A stretch of DNA of 62,257 nucleotides from Beijerinckiaceae bacterium (GTDB lineage: Bacteria; Pseudomonadota; Alphaproteobacteria; Rhizobiales; Beijerinckiaceae). Where the stretch lies: positions 1-62,257 of the forward strand of contig CANJJI010000005.1 of the NCBI GenBank assembly GCA_947474545.1, given 5' to 3'. The notes beneath the pieces are model-generated. The model was not told where the DNA came from, did no database searches, and was given only the letters and a program-made list of their open reading frames with translations. Made by a program: the position numbers and the translations under genes. Below, one piece after another: positions 15,422 through 23,292 of this stretch (position 1 is the first letter of the stretch; every line of letters starts with the position of its first letter).

Positions 15422-15890
15422 GTTTGCGGTCCGCAGGGTTGCTGTTGACGGCATGTCTGAACCTGCAGGCGCGACGTGGTCGAATTGTCTTGTAGTCGGA
15501 AAAGAAATCGTAATGTCAGGCATTACAGCGCGTGGCGGCGACGGCAAGCCTATTGGCGGACTTTCGATGAAAGGTCAGACGCTTGAAATATTCAAACGGC
15601 TCGCTGCTTTGACGGCTGCGGCGGGCGGTGGACTTCAGAATGTTTACAAGCTCATCATCTATGTCACGGATATGACCCTCAAGGACGAAGTGAACCTGGC
15701 GCGCAGAGACATATTTCGCGCGGTGTGGCCATGTTCAACCTTGGTTGAAGTCAAAGGCTTTGCTTTCGAAGGCTTTTTGGTGGAGGTCGATGCTTTCGCT
15801 AATCTCGATGTTGATATGCGTGCAATCGCAAATGCGCATCAGTCAAATTGGTTGCACTCAGATCATGGCACAAAGAATGCTGGGGCATAG
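15411..15890 (+). CDS. Rid (YjgF/UK114) family protein lacking the catalytic arginine
   Basis: A 159-residue Rid-fold protein. Family features are seen at GKEIVMSGITARG, NVYKLIIYVTDM and LVEVKGFAFEGFLVEVDAFA. In RidA the conserved Arg of PARS acts on imine or enamine substrates; here the position is Cys (about C108 in WPCSTLVEV), as in the Arg-less Rid subfamilies, so deaminase activity of the RidA kind is doubtful. It may still process a ring-cleavage intermediate. The start overlaps the Rieske gene by 11 bases. Confidence 0.88.
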   Translation: MPPEFAVRRVAVDGMSEPAGATWSNCLVVGKEIVMSGITARGGDGKPIGGLSMKGQTLEIFKRLAALTAAAGGGLQNVYKLIIYVTDMTLKDEVNLARRDIFRAVWPCSTLVEVKGFAFEGFLVEVDAFANLDVDMRAIANAHQSNWLHSDHGTKNAGA

Positions 15891-15912
15891 CAAAAGAACG
15901 TAAGATGAAAGT

Positions 15913-16698
15913 ATGAAAAAGATCAGGCTTGAATTTCGCAATGTCACGAAACGCTTTCCCGCTCAACGGAAAGGCGGCGAGCCCACGATTGCGGTTGAAC
16001 GCCTCAATTTTGCGCTTGCTGACGGCGAAGTGGTGTCGATCATCGGCCCTTCGGGCTGCGGCAAGAGCACTTTGCTGAATATGGGGTCCGGGCTGGATCC
16101 TGCCAGTTTGGGCGAAGTGTTTGTCGATGGCGAAAAAGTGGTCAAGCCAAATGAGCATGTCGCGTTCATGTTGCAGAAGGATCTTCTGCTGCCGTGGCGC
16201 AGCATCCGCGAGAATGTGGAATTCGGCCTGGAAATCCGTGGCGTTCCATCCCGCGAACGCGAGGCGATCTCTTTGCGTTTGTTGAAGCGCTGCCGTTTGG
16301 TTGATTTCGTCGATCACTATCCGCATCAATTGTCGGGCGGAATGCGTCAGCGCGCAGCACTGGCCCGCACACTCGCTGTCGATCCTGCGGTACTGCTTCT
16401 CGACGAGCCATTTTCCGCTCTGGATGCGCAAACCAAAATGATCCTGCAACAGGATCTGGGCCAGATGCTTGGTGAAACCGGAAAGACAGCGCTTTTCGTC
16501 ACGCACGACCTCGTGGAAGCGATAGCACTATCAGATCGCGTGTTGGTGATGAGTCAGCGTCCCGGCCGTATCGTGAAGGAGCTCATCATCGATATTCCCG
16601 ACCGGCCCAATCCCATGGAACGCCGCAAGAGCGAAAAGATTGGCCCCTATGTCGCGGAGCTGATGAGCCTTCTGCATATCGACGAAGCCATAGTTTAA
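15913..16698 (+). CDS. ABC transporter ATP-binding protein (second importer)
   Basis: A 261-residue ATPase of the nitrate/sulfonate/taurine type. Walker A GPSGCGKST (45-53), Q-loop MLQKDLLLPW, signature LSGGMRQR (140-147), Walker B VLLLDEP (160-166) and H-loop FVTHD are complete. It lies 22 bases after the Rid gene and 24 before the binding protein, so is part of the Rieske operon. It probably drives uptake of the compound the oxygenase acts on (inference from context). Confidence 0.95.
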   Translation: MKKIRLEFRNVTKRFPAQRKGGEPTIAVERLNFALADGEVVSIIGPSGCGKSTLLNMGSGLDPASLGEVFVDGEKVVKPNEHVAFMLQKDLLLPWRSIRENVEFGLEIRGVPSREREAISLRLLKRCRLVDFVDHYPHQLSGGMRQRAALARTLAVDPAVLLLDEPFSALDAQTKMILQQDLGQMLGETGKTALFVTHDLVEAIALSDRVLVMSQRPGRIVKELIIDIPDRPNPMERRKSEKIGPYVAELMSLLHIDEAIV

Positions 16699-16722
16699 TT
16701 CTGACCAAGGAAGGGAACTAGC

Positions 16723-17718
16723 ATGATCAAACTGGAAAAGACGATCCGCACAGGTTTTGCAGTGCTTGCCATAGCAACTGCGTTAGCCGGCATGTCAAGG
16801 CAGGCCTCTGCGCAGCAGCCATTGCAGGATGTCATATATCTCCTGCCTGCCCCTGCGACGTTGCCGGCGTTCGGGCCGTGGATGTTGGCCCAACAACGGG
16901 GCTACTTCACCGCTGAAGGTCTCAAGGTCAATTTTCAGGTGGCCCGCGGCGGCGTTGATGTCGCCAAAATGGTCGGTGCAGGCAATGCGACGATTGGCGG
17001 TGCAATTGGCGACACGCCCATTCTCGTGCGCGCCAATGGCATTCCTGTGAAAGCGGTCGCGGTTCTTGGTGGCCGTGCGCTGATGCAGCTTGTGATCAAC
17101 AAGGACAAGGGCATCAACTCGCTGAAGGACCTCAAGGGCAAGACAGTTACCGCGCTCGCGTTCCAGGATACGACCTATTTTGCATTGCTCGGCATGCTCT
17201 CGACTGTTGGTCTGACCAAGAACGATATCAATGGGCAGGCTGCGGGACCTGCCGGCGTCTATAAATTGTTCCTCGCCGGACAAGCCGATGCGATGGCTTC
17301 AACGCCTGACTGGACTTATATAGTGAAGACTCAAGGGACGATGAAAATCGACGTTATCCCCTCCGATACAGTGTTCAAGAGCATGGCGCAGGCCATCGTT
17401 GCATCCGACGAACTCATCAAGACCAATCCCGAACTCATCCGCAAGATTGTTCGCGCCACGCTCAAGGGCATGAAGGACATAATGGACAATCCCGCAGGCG
17501 CCGCTGCGGATTACATCAAGGCGAACCCGCAAATGAAGCTTGACGAGATCACCGAGATCTTCAAGATGTACAATGAATATGTCTATGCAGGTCAGAAGGT
17601 GATTGGCGAGATGGATGAAGGGCGTCTCAGCGCCTTGCAGGACTTCTACCTCGCGCAAGGCATCATCGAGAAAAAGACGCCGGTCGCTGACCTCTATACC
17701 AACCAGTTTGTGAAGTGA
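16723..17718 (+). CDS. ABC transporter substrate-binding protein, NMT1/THI5 type (second importer)
   Basis: A 331-residue periplasmic protein with a Sec signal peptide (cleavage near ASAQQ, residue 30). Family features: PAFGPWMLAQQRGYFTAEG, GGVDVAKMVGAGNA, KGKTVTALAFQDTTYF and the LYTNQFVK-type C-terminus. The fold is that of the NMT1/SsuA group, which bind sulfonates, pyrimidines, aromatic acids and others. Placed between the ATPase and permease genes of one importer. The ligand is probably the substrate of the Rieske pathway. Confidence 0.92.
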   Translation: MIKLEKTIRTGFAVLAIATALAGMSRQASAQQPLQDVIYLLPAPATLPAFGPWMLAQQRGYFTAEGLKVNFQVARGGVDVAKMVGAGNATIGGAIGDTPILVRANGIPVKAVAVLGGRALMQLVINKDKGINSLKDLKGKTVTALAFQDTTYFALLGMLSTVGLTKNDINGQAAGPAGVYKLFLAGQADAMASTPDWTYIVKTQGTMKIDVIPSDTVFKSMAQAIVASDELIKTNPELIRKIVRATLKGMKDIMDNPAGAAADYIKANPQMKLDEITEIFKMYNEYVYAGQKVIGEMDEGRLSALQDFYLAQGIIEKKTPVADLYTNQFVK

Positions 17719-17739
17719 TCGGCGGCTGACGCAAGGTTG

Positions 17740-18540
17740 ATGATGATGCATGGCGATTCTGCAACTCCCGATACAAGGACGATGATGGCCGGCAGCATCG
17801 CGCTGTTTGCCGTCTTCCTCGCCGCATGGGAGTGGGGGCCGGGATTGACGGGCATTCCTGCATTCATCATTCCGTCAGCGTCGCAGGTGTGGCATTCGTT
17901 TCTGCGTATGCTGGCCAATGATCAGCTTCTCTATCATACCGCCATCACGGCCATGCAGGTCGTGGTGGGCTTTGTGCTGGGCATGCTGCTGGGCATGGCA
18001 GTAGGCTTCGTGCTGGGCATGTCGCCCACGGCCGAGTTCATCCTCTCGCCCTATATTCTGGCATTGCAGATTGCACCGAAAGTTGCGTTCGCGCCGCTCT
18101 TCGTCATCTGGTTCGGTTATACGGTTTATCCCAAGATACTTGTGGCGATCCTGATCGTGTTTTTTCCTCTCATGATCAATGTTCTTGGCGCAGTACGCGC
18201 AATCGATCCTGATATTGTCCGGCTTGCAAAATCCTTCAACGCCAGCCGCACTCAGGTCTTCATGAAGATTGAATTTCCCGCATCATTGCCGCCATTTTTT
18301 GCAGGGCTGCGCATTGCAGCGACGCTCGCGGTGATTGGCGTTGTCGTTGGTGAAATCGTCGGCGGCAATACGGGGCTCGGCTATCTCCTGACGTTTGGAG
18401 AAGGTTCGGGCAACACGGCCATGGTTTTTGTTACGATCATCATGCTGACGATCATCGGCATATTATTATATGGCGCGATTGTAATCATTGAAAATCGCGT
18501 CCTGCACTGGCTGCCGGGCCGTTCACGTAAAATGGCGTGA
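17740..18540 (+). CDS. ABC transporter permease (second importer)
   Basis: An inner-membrane permease of about 266 residues with six or so hydrophobic helices and the family segments ALQIAPKVAFAPLFVIWFG and GVVVGEIVGGNTGLG. Three consecutive ATG codons (17740, 17743, 17746) follow AAGG; spacing favours the second or third, so the exact start is uncertain. It completes the ATPase-SBP-permease set and is followed by an SDR gene in the same direction. Confidence 0.92.
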   Translation: MMMHGDSATPDTRTMMAGSIALFAVFLAAWEWGPGLTGIPAFIIPSASQVWHSFLRMLANDQLLYHTAITAMQVVVGFVLGMLLGMAVGFVLGMSPTAEFILSPYILALQIAPKVAFAPLFVIWFGYTVYPKILVAILIVFFPLMINVLGAVRAIDPDIVRLAKSFNASRTQVFMKIEFPASLPPFFAGLRIAATLAVIGVVVGEIVGGNTGLGYLLTFGEGSGNTAMVFVTIIMLTIIGILLYGAIVIIENRVLHWLPGRSRKMA

Positions 18541-18561
18541 AATTCTGGAAGGGAAATGTTC

Positions 18562-19320
18562 ATGAATCTGGAGGGGCGGATTATCGTCGTCACCGGTGGC
18601 GCTCGCGGGCTTGGCCGCGCTTTCGCCGAAGCCTGTGCGCGTGAAAAGGCGCAGAGCGTGATTATCGCCGATATTCTCGATGATGCCGGAGCCCAGACGG
18701 CCGGTGACCTGCGGCTGCAAGGCTTTGATGTGCATTTCATGCATTACGATCAGGGCGATCCGGAATCCATCAACGCTTTCGCGGGAATGCTGGCACAGAA
18801 ATTTGATCGCATCGATGGCCTCGTCAACAATGCAGCGATTGCGACTGGCATCGGCGGCAAGACCTATGAGGAAATCGATATCGATACGTGGGATCTCGTG
18901 ATGCGCGTGAACGTGCGTGGCGTATGGCTCGTCATCAAGGCGCTGACGCCCTTGTTGCGCAAATCGGCCCTCGGAGGGCGCATCGTCAACCTGGCATCAG
19001 ACACCGCCCTTTGGGGCGCACCGCGCCTCTTGCATTATGTCGGGAGCAAGGGCGCTATAATGTCCATGACGCGTTCTCTCTCACGCGAAATCGGCGAGTA
19101 CGGGATCACGATCAACGCCATCGCACCAGGTATTACGATCGTGGAAGCGACCGAATATGTGCCGCAGGAACGCCATGATCTCTATGTGAACGGCAGGCCG
19201 TTTCATCGCAGGCAGATGCCGGACGATGTCGTCGGCCCGGTGGTTCATCTACTTGGTTCCGGCGCGGGTTTCATCACAGGACAGGTAATCCCAGTCAATG
19301 GCGGCTTTGTTTTCAATTAG
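18562..19320 (+). CDS. Short-chain dehydrogenase/reductase
   Basis: A 252-residue classical SDR: cofactor motif TGGARGLG (about 10-17), NNAA in the middle, catalytic Ser in LASDTA and an intact YVGSK. The ATG at 18562 has AAGGGAA eight bases upstream; an ATG two codons earlier (18556) is possible. It probably oxidises a diol or alcohol made by the Rieske oxygenase pathway; a cis-diol dehydrogenase role is one option (inference). Its end overlaps the hydrolase start by 23 bases. Confidence 0.9.
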   Translation: MNLEGRIIVVTGGARGLGRAFAEACAREKAQSVIIADILDDAGAQTAGDLRLQGFDVHFMHYDQGDPESINAFAGMLAQKFDRIDGLVNNAAIATGIGGKTYEEIDIDTWDLVMRVNVRGVWLVIKALTPLLRKSALGGRIVNLASDTALWGAPRLLHYVGSKGAIMSMTRSLSREIGEYGITINAIAPGITIVEATEYVPQERHDLYVNGRPFHRRQMPDDVVGPVVHLLGSGAGFITGQVIPVNGGFVFN

Positions 19321-20128
19321 TGAACGCGTTGCCGAAATCGGCGAAGCGCGCATTTCATATCTCGAGGCAGGCAAGGGGCCTGCCCTCGTGCTTTTACACG
19401 GCATCGGATCAGGGGCGGCCTCCTGGCGCGCGCAATTGCAGGCGTTGTCGCAGTCTCATCGTGTGATCGCCTGGAACGCGCCGGGATATGGACAATCAAC
19501 GCCATTGAAGCAGGAGACTCCTGTCACTCAAGATTATGCGCTCGCCCTAAACGCATTTCTTGATGCGCTCGACATTGCAGAGTGCGACCTCGCCGGACAT
19601 TCGCTGGGCGCATTGATGGCAGCGCGTTTTGCCCGTGCTTTTCCCCGGCGCGCCCGTTCGCTGACGCTTGCAGGCTGCGCCATTGGCCATGCGCGAATGG
19701 AAACAGGCGAACGCCAGCGTTTGCTGGAAAGCCGCATTGGCGATGTCGTGGAAATGGGTCCACGCGGCATGGCGGAAAAACGTGGTCCGCGCCTTGTCAC
19801 AGCCAACGCGCCCGAAGCTGTTCGCCGGGCGGTGATAGACACAATGGCGAGTGTTGATCCATCCGGTTATGCGCAGGCTGCGCGCATGCTTTCGACGGGC
19901 GACATGCTGGCGGATATAGGCGCATTGCCCTCCGCCCTGCGTGTACAATTCATTTATGGAGCAGAAGACGTCATCACGCCGCCAGAAGTGAATCTGCGTG
20001 CTGCGGCCATGCGCCCGTCTGCGCCTGTGCATGTGGTGGAAGGGGCGGGGCATGCGCTCTATCTGGAGCGGGCGGAGAAGTTCAATACGTTGCTGCTTGA
20101 CTTCATTGGAGCGCGTGATGACCATTGA
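19298..20128 (+). CDS. Alpha/beta hydrolase
   Basis: A 276-residue alpha/beta hydrolase. The oxyanion-hole motif is LLHGIGSG (32-39), the nucleophile elbow GHSLG (100-104, Ser102), an acid in YGAEDVITPP and the catalytic His in GAGHALYLE. The sequence resembles the meta-cleavage product and enol-lactone hydrolase group, so it may cleave a ring-opened intermediate. Overlaps of 23 bases with the SDR before it and 11 bases with the IclR gene after it show a tight operon. Confidence 0.9.
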   Translation: MAALFSISERVAEIGEARISYLEAGKGPALVLLHGIGSGAASWRAQLQALSQSHRVIAWNAPGYGQSTPLKQETPVTQDYALALNAFLDALDIAECDLAGHSLGALMAARFARAFPRRARSLTLAGCAIGHARMETGERQRLLESRIGDVVEMGPRGMAEKRGPRLVTANAPEAVRRAVIDTMASVDPSGYAQAARMLSTGDMLADIGALPSALRVQFIYGAEDVITPPEVNLRAAAMRPSAPVHVVEGAGHALYLERAEKFNTLLLDFIGARDDH

Positions 20129-20957
20129 GCCTATGAGTTTGCATGGCCGCTATATCGTGCCGGCGCTGGCGCAGGGGCTCGCAGTGCTTTCGTTGTTTTC
20201 GCGCACGCGTGTGCGTGTTTCTGCGCCGGAGATTGTGCAGGAGCTCAAGCTCTCGCGCACAACGGTATTCCGGATTTTGCATACCTTGCTTGCCGCTGGC
20301 TATCTCTGCAGGGACGATGACGACAGGCATTACAAGCTCGGCCCCGCCATATTGGGAAGCGGCTTTTCCTATTTGGCGTCGCTCGATTTCGTGGAAGTCG
20401 CCCAACCCTTGCTGCAGAAATTGCGCGACGCCACGGGTATGTCCGCGCATATGGCGATCCGCGACGGGCGCGATATCGTGTATGTCGCCCGCTATGCGGC
20501 GCAGACAACGATCCGTTCAAGCGTCACCATTGGCACGCGCTTTCCTGTGCATGCAACGGTCATGGGGCGGATGATGCTGCTGGACATGGACAAGCATGAA
20601 CTTGCGCAATTGTTCCCCGAGGGAAGTTTGCCGCGATTCACTGAGCAAACGCCATGCAATTTACCTGAGCTTCAGGCTTTATTGGACGGGGATAACCGCA
20701 GGGGGTACGCGGCTAGCCAGTCATTTTTTGAACGCGGCGTCAATTCGGTTGCTGCGCCCGTGCGCGATGTATCGGGTGCGATCGTCGCTGCGATCAACGT
20801 GACGACAGTTGACGATCCCGGCGGCCTTGAGGAACTGCACGGGTCAATCAAAGATAAAGTATTGGCGACAGCAAGCGAGCTCACGCGCTGGATTTCACGC
20901 GGGGCTGTGTACGAACAATCGGCGCGGGCCATGTTGGAGCTAAATTCCGGTGCATAG
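20118..20957 (+). CDS. IclR-family transcriptional regulator
   Basis: A 279-residue regulator. The N-terminal winged HTH (about 12-75) contains the recognition part SAPEIVQELKLSRTTVFRIL, and the C-terminal IclR effector domain has VARYAAQTTIRSS, GTRFPVHATVMGR and the RGYAASQSFFERGVNSVAAPV signature. ATG 20118 overlaps the hydrolase end; upstream in-frame codons lie inside that gene. It likely regulates this operon in response to the pathway compound; TTTCATATATGAAA at 13757 is a candidate site. Confidence 0.93.
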   Translation: MTIEPMSLHGRYIVPALAQGLAVLSLFSRTRVRVSAPEIVQELKLSRTTVFRILHTLLAAGYLCRDDDDRHYKLGPAILGSGFSYLASLDFVEVAQPLLQKLRDATGMSAHMAIRDGRDIVYVARYAAQTTIRSSVTIGTRFPVHATVMGRMMLLDMDKHELAQLFPEGSLPRFTEQTPCNLPELQALLDGDNRRGYAASQSFFERGVNSVAAPVRDVSGAIVAAINVTTVDDPGGLEELHGSIKDKVLATASELTRWISRGAVYEQSARAMLELNSGA

Positions 20958-21034
20958 AACCCGCCTTGACTTGTAAGCTCAATCGGCCAGAGTCGCGGCA
21001 AAATGCTGCTGATGTTCGCGGCCGGGGAGGGACC

Positions 21035-22012
21035 ATGATGTTTCGCAAACTTCTTTGTATTTTCACAGTTGCTGGGGCGCTCATCCCTGGCCAATCCGTG
21101 CAGGCGCAGCAATGGCCCGACAAGGCGATCAGGCTTTACGTGGCGCAGGGCCCCGGTGGAGGCCAGGATACGATTGCACGCTATCTCGCCGAGCACGTTT
21201 CACAGGTTCTCAAACAACAGATACTCATTGAAAACCGGCCCGGCGCCGGCGCGATCATCGGCATGCAGGCGGCAGCGCGCGCGCCGGCTGATGGATATAA
21301 TTTCGCAATGACATCATCGGCCGGTATGGCCTCCAACCCGCATCTGGTGAAAGCGCTCAGCTACGACCCGCTCAAGGATTTCGTGCCTGTCTCCATGGTC
21401 AGCAAGCCTGGCTTCCTCATTTCCATTGGCGGACAATCGACGATCAAAAGCCTTGCAGAGCTTGTGGCGGCGGAAAAAGCGTCGCCCGGTAAATTCTCTG
21501 TCGTGATCGACGGACCGCGCAATGCCACAGGCCTCACGGCGGCCTATCTTAACAAGGTCGCCGGCACCAGTATCAGGCTCGTGCCTTACACGAGCCCTGC
21601 TCAAGGCCTGCAGGATGTGATGACCGGAAATGTCGATTTGTTCGTGCAGGCTGTTGGCCTGCAATTGTCTCATATCGAGGCTGGAAAACTTCGCCCGCTC
21701 GCAGTGTCCGGTGTTTCGCGCGAACCTTCACTGCCCAATGTGCCCACGGTTGGCGAGACGTTTCCAGGATTTGCCCTCGTCGGCTGGCTTATGATTTCTG
21801 CACCCACCGGCACGCCGAGGCCCGCATTGGAGGGCCTGAACCGGGCTTTCGATACGGTTCTCAAGAATCCAGAAGTACAAGCGTGGATGAGCCGCAATGG
21901 CTCGCATAATTCGGGTGGCGCTGGCTCGCTGCCCGACCTGGAAAAATTCGTGCACGATGAAATCGACCTCTGGGGCAAGGCCGTAAAAGCCATCGGGTTG
22001 GAGCCGCAATAA
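21035..22012 (+). CDS. Tripartite tricarboxylate transporter substrate-binding protein (TctC/Bug)
   Basis: A 325-residue periplasmic protein. Start at the ATG pair after GGGGAGGGACC; signal peptide cleaved near VQAQQ. Bug-family features: WPDKAIRLYVAQGPGGGQD, ENRPGAGAIIG, LKDFVPVSMV and a C-terminal helix region. No tctA or tctB membrane genes are nearby, as is common for the large Bug family. It follows the IclR gene by 77 bases and may belong to the same pathway as a second binding protein or a sensor. Confidence 0.92.
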   Translation: MMFRKLLCIFTVAGALIPGQSVQAQQWPDKAIRLYVAQGPGGGQDTIARYLAEHVSQVLKQQILIENRPGAGAIIGMQAAARAPADGYNFAMTSSAGMASNPHLVKALSYDPLKDFVPVSMVSKPGFLISIGGQSTIKSLAELVAAEKASPGKFSVVIDGPRNATGLTAAYLNKVAGTSIRLVPYTSPAQGLQDVMTGNVDLFVQAVGLQLSHIEAGKLRPLAVSGVSREPSLPNVPTVGETFPGFALVGWLMISAPTGTPRPALEGLNRAFDTVLKNPEVQAWMSRNGSHNSGGAGSLPDLEKFVHDEIDLWGKAVKAIGLEPQ

Positions 22013-22023
22013 TCAAGACACGT

Positions 22024-23124
22024 TCAGATCGCCGTCCACGGCAAGCCATGCGCTTCGGCGACCGGCTTGCACATCACTTGCCCCGCATGCACGTTCAATC
22101 CGTTGCGGAGATGTGCGTCTTCGTGGATGGCTTTCTTCCAGCCCTTGTCGGCCAGCGCCAGCACGAATGGCAAGGTTGCATTGTTGAGTGCAAATGTTGA
22201 GGTGCGCGGCACGGCGCCGGGCATGTTCGTGACGCAATAATGCACGACGCCTTCCTCGACATAGGTGGGATGGGAGTGTGACGTCGGGCGCGAGGTCTCG
22301 CAACACCCGCCCTGATCGATGGATATATCCACGATGACAGCGCCATTTTTCATCGACGCGACCATTTCGCGCGAAACAAGTTTGGGCGCAGCTGCGCCCG
22401 GTACGAGTACGGTTCCGATCAGAAGGTCGGCGCGTTTGACAATTTCCGCAATCGCCGCACGCGTTGAAAAAATCGTGCGTACGCCTGTGCCGAAACGGAA
22501 GTCGAGACGGCGCAGCGCTTCCGGATTGCGATCAACCACGGTCACGTTCGCCCCCATGCCGAGCGCTATCGTGGCCGCATGGGAGCCTGCAACGCCGCCG
22601 CCCAATATGATGACTTCGCCTGCGGGAACACCGGGGACGCCGCCCATCAGCACACCGCGCCCGCCCGCTTCCAGTTCCAGACAATGCGCGCCCACCTGGG
22701 GCGCCAGCCGCCCGGCGACTTCGGACATCGGTGTCAGCAGCGGCAGGCTGCCTGAGGGTGAGGTTACTGTTTCATAGGCGATGCACGTTGCGCCCGATTG
22801 CATGAGGTCGAGCGTCTGCGGCTTGTCGGCGGCCAGATGCAGATAGGTGAACAGCACCTGCCCTTCGCGTAGCATCCTGCGTTCGCCCGCCAGCGGTTCC
22901 TTCACTTTCACCACAAGGTCTGAGCTGGCGAATATGTCCGCAGCATTGGCGGACAGCTTGGCGCCCGCAGCTTCATATTCGCTGTCCATCAGGCCGCTGC
23001 CGGTGCCCGCACCAGCCTCGATCGTCACCTCGTGTCCGTGATGAACCAGTTCCGAGACAGACGACGGCGTCAGACCCACGCGAAACTCATTGTCCTTGAT
23101 TTCCTTGGGAACGCCAATGCGCAT
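22024..23124 (-). CDS. ald: Alanine dehydrogenase
   Basis: NAD-dependent interconversion of L-alanine and pyruvate plus ammonia. The 366-residue protein has the family N-terminus MRIGVPKEIKDNEFRVGLTP, the active-site Lys in VKVKEP (about K75), the catalytic His in TYLHLA (about H96), the NAD-binding ILGGGVAGSHAA, and the C-terminal NMPGAVPRTSTFALNNATLP. AGGAGG lies upstream of the ATG, with two palindromes further upstream. Convergent with the TctC gene, 11 bases apart. Confidence 0.96.
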   Translation of the reverse strand: MRIGVPKEIKDNEFRVGLTPSSVSELVHHGHEVTIEAGAGTGSGLMDSEYEAAGAKLSANAADIFASSDLVVKVKEPLAGERRMLREGQVLFTYLHLAADKPQTLDLMQSGATCIAYETVTSPSGSLPLLTPMSEVAGRLAPQVGAHCLELEAGGRGVLMGGVPGVPAGEVIILGGGVAGSHAATIALGMGANVTVVDRNPEALRRLDFRFGTGVRTIFSTRAAIAEIVKRADLLIGTVLVPGAAAPKLVSREMVASMKNGAVIVDISIDQGGCCETSRPTSHSHPTYVEEGVVHYCVTNMPGAVPRTSTFALNNATLPFVLALADKGWKKAIHEDAHLRNGLNVHAGQVMCKPVAEAHGLPWTAI

Positions 23125-23136
23125 GGGTTGCCTCCT

Positions 23137-23178
23137 GCGGCCCGATCGGCCGCCTGCATGATATGATCATTCGCAGGC
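23137..23178 (-). promoter_or_regulatory. Two inverted repeats upstream of ald
   Basis: GCGGCC / GGCCGC (23137-23153, 5-base centre) and GCCTGC / GCAGGC (23152-23178, AT-rich centre with ATGATCAT) lie 13-54 bases before the ald start. The outer AT-centred repeat resembles Lrp/AsnC-type operators, which commonly control ald; the inner may be a leader hairpin. No experimental support here. Confidence 0.35.
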
Positions 23179-23292
23179 CATGCGGCAAGCTCGCGTGGTG
23201 TGCGAATACGCACAGCAAACTTGTTGTGTCCGGATAATTGAGCGAGGCTGAAGTGTCTCGGTCCGCGCGAGGCATGGGTTTGGGAGCCGTGA

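Noticed and set aside
14828-15547. A 239-codon minus-strand open frame over the Rieske oxygenase
   Set aside because: The Rieske gene has all metal ligands in the other frame and strand; this is its shadow.
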